The notes beneath the pieces are model-generated. The model did no database searches, had not been told where the DNA came from, and saw only the letters and a list, made by a program, of their open reading frames with translations. A DNA stretch of 8,681 bases from Sulfurovum sp. (GTDB taxonomy: Bacteria > Campylobacterota > Campylobacteria > Campylobacterales > Sulfurovaceae). This document shows positions 6,263 through 8,681 of the stretch, in pieces. The stretch is from the NCBI GenBank assembly GCA_026193735.1, contig JAPHUJ010000338.1, positions 1 through 8,681 of the forward strand. Reading direction: 5' to 3'. Position 1 is the first letter of the stretch, and every line of letters starts with the position of its first letter. The translations under genes were made by a program, and so were the position numbers.

Positions 6263-7126
6263 TTAGCTGTTCCGCAGTGCTTCATACTCTTTAGGTATTA
6301 AATACTCTTCCGTTTTGATAGGGGACTTCCATAAGCCATGTTTAAAGCCTATGTCATAAAGTGTATCAAGTGCTTTAAGTTGTAGGGTAGAGAGCTCGAC
6401 AGATTCGTCTGAAGCATACATATCGAGATATTTTTTAAGCATTTCGTCTGAGATGCGTACAAGATTTTCTGCTTCAAGTTTTGTGCAGAGCTCTTCTTTT
6501 CTATCATTGGCTACTTTGACACCATCTATAAGAATATTTTCTATGTCTATGGCGCGGTTCAAAGGCAAACTTCTTCGTACAGCCATACCTCCAAGAGGCA
6601 GAGGCAGTCCTTCTCCCGCCAACTCTACCCAAATATCCCACAGTTCTTTTTCTACTTCCAAACTTTCATCAAAGTCCAAAATAGATTCATGGATGAGTAC
6701 TCCTGCGTCTACCTTGCCTGAGACGACTGCATCTTCTATTTCAAGGAAATCCATATACACAGGTCTTGCATCAGGATAATAAATTCTGAAAAGCATGGCA
6801 TTGGTTGTATACTTTCCAGAAAGTGCTACTTTAAAATTTCGTTTTAGGTTTTTGTCTTTTCTTCGTATGAGTTTCGGTCCATATCCTTCTCCAAAACTGA
6901 CCGCGGTACGAAGCATGGCATATTCGTTTTTTATGAGTGGATACATCCCAAAACTGATAGCAGAGACATCATAGGTGCCCTTAATAGCTTCAACATTGAG
7001 AGTTTCAATGTCTAGCCCAACGTTCTCAAAAACATAACCTTTAGTGTCCACCCAGCCAAATTTAATGGCAAAATACATAAAGATATCATCTGCATCGGGG
7101 GAATGGGCTAATTGTATAGGGTTCAT
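6263..7126 (-). CDS. mqnD: 1,4-dihydroxy-6-naphthoate synthase MqnD (futalosine pathway)
   Basis: A 287-residue soluble enzyme with a periplasmic-binding-protein-like fold that converts cyclic dehypoxanthine futalosine to 1,4-dihydroxy-6-naphthoate in menaquinone synthesis by the futalosine route, the route used by Campylobacterota. Motifs in order: AHSPDADDIFMYFAI at 7-21; LDIETLN (38-44); YDVSAISFGMYPLI (52-65); FGEGYGPKLI (78-87); an SGKYTTNAML loop (103-112); and GVLIHES with His146, the conserved His reported as catalytic in MqnD. LPLPLGGMAVRR follows at 174-185. MqnA is a homologue but differs in these motifs, so MqnD is the better call. The ATG fits the family N-terminus, though the upstream ribosome site is weak. 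It is the first gene of a two-gene unit with murB, divergent from recA. Confidence 0.9.
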   Translation of the reverse strand: MNPIQLAHSPDADDIFMYFAIKFGWVDTKGYVFENVGLDIETLNVEAIKGTYDVSAISFGMYPLIKNEYAMLRTAVSFGEGYGPKLIRRKDKNLKRNFKVALSGKYTTNAMLFRIYYPDARPVYMDFLEIEDAVVSGKVDAGVLIHESILDFDESLEVEKELWDIWVELAGEGLPLPLGGMAVRRSLPLNRAIDIENILIDGVKVANDRKEELCTKLEAENLVRISDEMLKKYLDMYASDESVELSTLQLKALDTLYDIGFKHGLWKSPIKTEEYLIPKEYEALRNS

Positions 7127-7180
7127 AGGCTAGGTACTCTCTTTTTTTATTATTAGACGTTTTTACGAAAAGCTTAAAAC

Positions 7181-7246
7181 TACGCTTCAATGCTGAGTTT
7201 CCTTCAGCAGGCTTATCATGCAACTTGTCGGATTGTTAGAAGCGTA
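7181..7246. promoter_or_regulatory. Candidate structured RNA leader / branched inverted repeat
   Basis: TACGCTTC (7181-7188) pairs perfectly with GAAGCGTA (7239-7246), closing a 66-base element. Inside, TGCTGA (7191-7196) pairs with TCAGCA (7204-7209) over a 7-base loop, leaving about 29 bases (7210-7238) of unassigned sequence. A competing 7-bp pairing, TGAGTTT (7194-7200) with AAACTCA (7251-7257), would break the inner hairpin. Read on the minus strand it lies about 55-120 bases upstream of mqnD, where a leader regulator would sit. It matches no riboswitch, tRNA, SRP RNA or 6S RNA consensus that I can recall. The strand and transcription are unproven. Confidence 0.35.
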
Positions 7247-7259
7247 TTGAAAACTCAAT

Positions 7260-7265
7260 AGTATA
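7260..7265 (-). promoter_or_regulatory. Possible -10 for the mqnD-murB unit
   Basis: On the minus strand this reads TATACT, a five-of-six match to TATAAT, with no convincing -35. Transcription would begin near 7253 and the leader would then contain the branched element at 7181-7246. Weak on its own; the position is what makes it plausible. Confidence 0.3.
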
Positions 7266-7327
7266 TAGTGTAGCATTTTATCATTGTTTGTATTTGGGGT
7301 AACTTTTTGGTGAATTTTATAAAAAAC

Positions 7328-7342
7328 ATGTCAATTTGACAT
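7328..7342. promoter_or_regulatory. Perfect palindrome upstream of the recA promoter (possible operator)
   Basis: ATGTCAA-T-TTGACAT: 7-bp arms around a single base. It ends 4 bases before the proposed recA -35, a typical position for a regulator site. It is not an E. coli (CTGT-N8-ACAG) or Gram-positive (GAAC-N4-GTTC) LexA box. The right arm contains TTGACA, but no -10 lies at the right distance, so it is unlikely to be a -35. Confidence 0.45.
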
Positions 7343-7346
7343 ATTT

Positions 7347-7376
7347 TTGCATCTTGTGTCCGAAACGTATTAGAAT
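7347..7376 (+). promoter_or_regulatory. Probable recA promoter
   Basis: TTGCAT (7347-7352) and TAGAAT (7371-7376) with an 18-base spacer. Transcription would begin near 7383 and give a leader of about 30 bases ending in the ribosome site TAAGGA (7401-7406). An alternative -10, TATAAA at 7318-7323, lies further upstream. This placement argues against any recA start before about 7385. Confidence 0.5.
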
Positions 7377-7413
7377 GGTGCTAGAATTCAACATTAAGGC
7401 TAAGGATATGACA

Positions 7414-8451
7414 ATGGCAATGGACGCTAACAAACAAAAAGCACTGGATATGGCAATCAAACAAATCGATAAGACGTTTGGTAAGGGTACGCTTATGAGA
7501 CTCGGAGATAAGGCATTTGAGCCTATCGAAGCTATTTCAACTGGCTCACTTGGATTAGATATGGCCTTAGGGATCGGTGGTATTCCTCAAGGTAGAATCA
7601 TAGAGATATATGGTCCTGAATCATCAGGAAAAACAACGCTAGCATTGCAGACCATTGCTTCTGCTCAAAAAGAGGATATGGTTTGTGCATTTATAGATGC
7701 TGAACATGCATTGGATGTAGTGTATGCTAAAAATCTGGGTGTTGATACAGATAATTTACTAGTGTCTCAACCGGATTTTGGTGAACAGGCACTTGATGTA
7801 CTGGAAACATTGACACGTTCAGGAGCAGTTGATCTTATTGTTGTCGATTCTGTAGCAGCACTTACACCAAAGAGTGAGATAGAAGGAGACATGGGTGACA
7901 CACATGTTGGACTTCAGGCAAGACTTATGTCACAAGCTCTACGTAAACTCACAGCGATCTTGCATAAGACAAATACAACAGTGATCTTTATCAATCAGAT
8001 TCGTATGAAGATCGGCACAATGGGATACGGATCCCCCGAGACAACGACTGGCGGTAATGCATTGAAGTTTTATTGTTCTGTGAGAATCGATGTGCGTCGT
8101 ATCGCGACATTAAAGCAAGGGGAATCTTCCATCGGTAACCGGGTCAAAGCAAAAGTGGTGAAAAACAAAGTGGCGCCACCATTCAGACAGGCAGAATTTG
8201 ACATTATGTTTGGTGAAGGTATCTCTTTTGTGGGTGAACTTGTTGATTATGGGGTAAAACTGGACATCATAGACAAATCAGGTGCATGGTTTTCTTATGG
8301 GGCTGAGAAGTTGGGTCAGGGAAAAGAAAATGCAAAAATCACCATCAAAGAAAACCCTGAAATGATGGCAGAGATAGAAGCTAAAATCAAAGAAGCACTA
8401 GGTTGGGGTGCAGCTCTCACTGTAGATGAAAGTGAAATGGTTGAAGATTAA
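7414..8451 (+). CDS. recA: Recombinase RecA
   Basis: A 345-residue DNA-dependent ATPase for homologous recombination and repair. Walker A is GPESSGKTT (67-75, Lys73), catalytic Glu97 is in DAEHALD, and Walker B is [10 protein letters not shown] (141-150, Asp145). DNA-binding loop L1 lies around 155-166 and L2 around 194-211, with NQIR, the [15 protein letters not shown] stretch, and [11 protein letters not shown] after it. The C-terminus is short and acidic (DESEMVED), and the length is normal. The reading frame is open upstream, including a TTG at 7336, but that lies within the palindrome and before the likely promoter. ATGs at 7408, 7414 and 7420 are 1, 7 and 13 bases from TAAGGA (7401-7406), so 7414 ([10 protein letters not shown]) is preferred and agrees with Helicobacter RecA N-termini. 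It is divergent from mqnD and appears to be transcribed alone. Confidence 0.97.
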   Translation: MAMDANKQKALDMAIKQIDKTFGKGTLMRLGDKAFEPIEAISTGSLGLDMALGIGGIPQGRIIEIYGPESSGKTTLALQTIASAQKEDMVCAFIDAEHALDVVYAKNLGVDTDNLLVSQPDFGEQALDVLETLTRSGAVDLIVVDSVAALTPKSEIEGDMGDTHVGLQARLMSQALRKLTAILHKTNTTVIFINQIRMKIGTMGYGSPETTTGGNALKFYCSVRIDVRRIATLKQGESSIGNRVKAKVVKNKVAPPFRQAEFDIMFGEGISFVGELVDYGVKLDIIDKSGAWFSYGAEKLGQGKENAKITIKENPEMMAEIEAKIKEALGWGAALTVDESEMVED

Positions 8452-8468
8452 GCTTTACGAGAAAGAAC

Positions 8469-8495
8469 AAAGTGTTAAGTATGACTTAGCACTTT
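8469..8495 (+). terminator. Hairpin downstream of recA, probable terminator
   Basis: AAAGTGTTAAGT (8469-8480) and ACTTAGCACTTT (8484-8495) form a 12-bp stem with one U-G wobble and an ATG loop, 17 bases after the recA stop. The following TTTATGTATATT is only moderately T-rich, so termination may be incomplete. Confidence 0.6.
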
Positions 8496-8681
8496 ATGTA
8501 TATTAAGATATTGTAAATCTGCCATGTTAGACCACTATATGGTAAGCCCCTGATTATCTCCATGCACTACATCCTCTAGATTTTTATTTTTTAGACAAAT
8601 AAAACCATAGATCAACATAATTCTACAGTCTGAATTCTCTAATAATTCTTTGATTTTCTCTACTCATTTAAGTATAGGGTA
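8496..8681. other. AT-rich non-coding tail
   Basis: No convincing gene to the window edge (186 bases). It holds a small AT hairpin, TTTTATTT (8582-8589) / AAATAAAA (8597-8604), and a short minus-strand open stretch (8535-8663) with an ATG at 8618 and no ribosome site. A gene could begin beyond the right edge. Confidence 0.5.

Noticed and set aside
5999..6301. Plus-strand open frames across murB
   Set aside because: They are shadows of murB on the opposite strand; murB has full motifs and the plus frames resemble no protein.
7294..7313. TTGGGGTAACTTTTTGGTG as a sigma54 promoter of recA
   Set aside because: It lacks the required GC of the -12 element and the spacing is wrong.
7336..7413. RecA beginning at the TTG at 7336, giving 26 extra N-terminal residues
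   Set aside because: The extension (rich in Cys and unlike RecA N-termini) covers the palindrome and the likely promoter, while TAAGGA at 7401-7406 is ideally spaced from the ATG at 7414.
8535..8663. Minus-strand open stretch of 42 codons at the right end, possible gene remnant
   Set aside because: Its only ATG (8618) lacks a ribosome site, the product is 27 residues, and no known domain is recognisable; expected by chance in AT-rich DNA.

Overview
The window reads as chromosomal DNA from an AT-rich campylobacterotal (epsilonproteobacterial) bacterium, most likely a Sulfurovum/Sulfurimonas-like chemolithotroph. The evidence is a CcoG maturation factor for cbb3 oxidase, a sulfide:quinone-oxidoreductase-like flavoprotein, MqnD of the futalosine route to menaquinone, a short MurB, and a RecA close in sequence to Helicobacter RecA. 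The genus is an inference from gene content; no rRNA is present.

Layout. (1) Bases 1-2433, plus strand: the 3' part of ccoG (its 5' end lies off the left edge), a 64-residue single-span membrane protein, and an SQR/NDH-2-like flavoprotein, spaced by about 10 bases or less and probably one operon. (2) 2434-3164: tpx (thiol peroxidase) with its own leader and a textbook hairpin-plus-T-tract terminator. (3) 3214-4842: an extended -10 promoter, then a cassette of two paralogous YkuD-domain lipoproteins (L,D-transpeptidase/carboxypeptidase-like) separated by a small, Lys-rich, helical cytoplasmic protein. (4) 4950-5477: a secreted DUF1566/Lcl_C-domain protein. (5) Minus strand, 7126 down to 5486: mqnD then murB, with the mqnD stop codon touching the murB start. 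(6) 7127-7413: a divergent intergenic region with a 66-bp element that can fold into a closed branched structure, a perfect 15-bp palindrome and a probable recA promoter. (7) 7414-8451: recA on the plus strand, followed by a hairpin and non-coding tail to the right edge.

How they fit together. ccoG, the flavoprotein and mqnD all serve quinone-based respiration: oxidase maturation, possible electron entry to quinone, and menaquinone synthesis. murB supplies UDP-MurNAc, and the YkuD proteins probably edit or crosslink the peptidoglycan made from it. tpx removes peroxides in a microaerobic lifestyle. recA is the recombinase.

Most of the window is ordinary core genome. The parts most worth a second look are the duplicated YkuD lipoprotein cassette around an unknown helical protein, the SQR-like protein missing one redox cysteine, and the structured mqnD/recA intergenic region with a palindrome upstream of recA. 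No CRISPR, tRNA, rRNA, insertion sequence or clear novel multi-gene defence system was seen.
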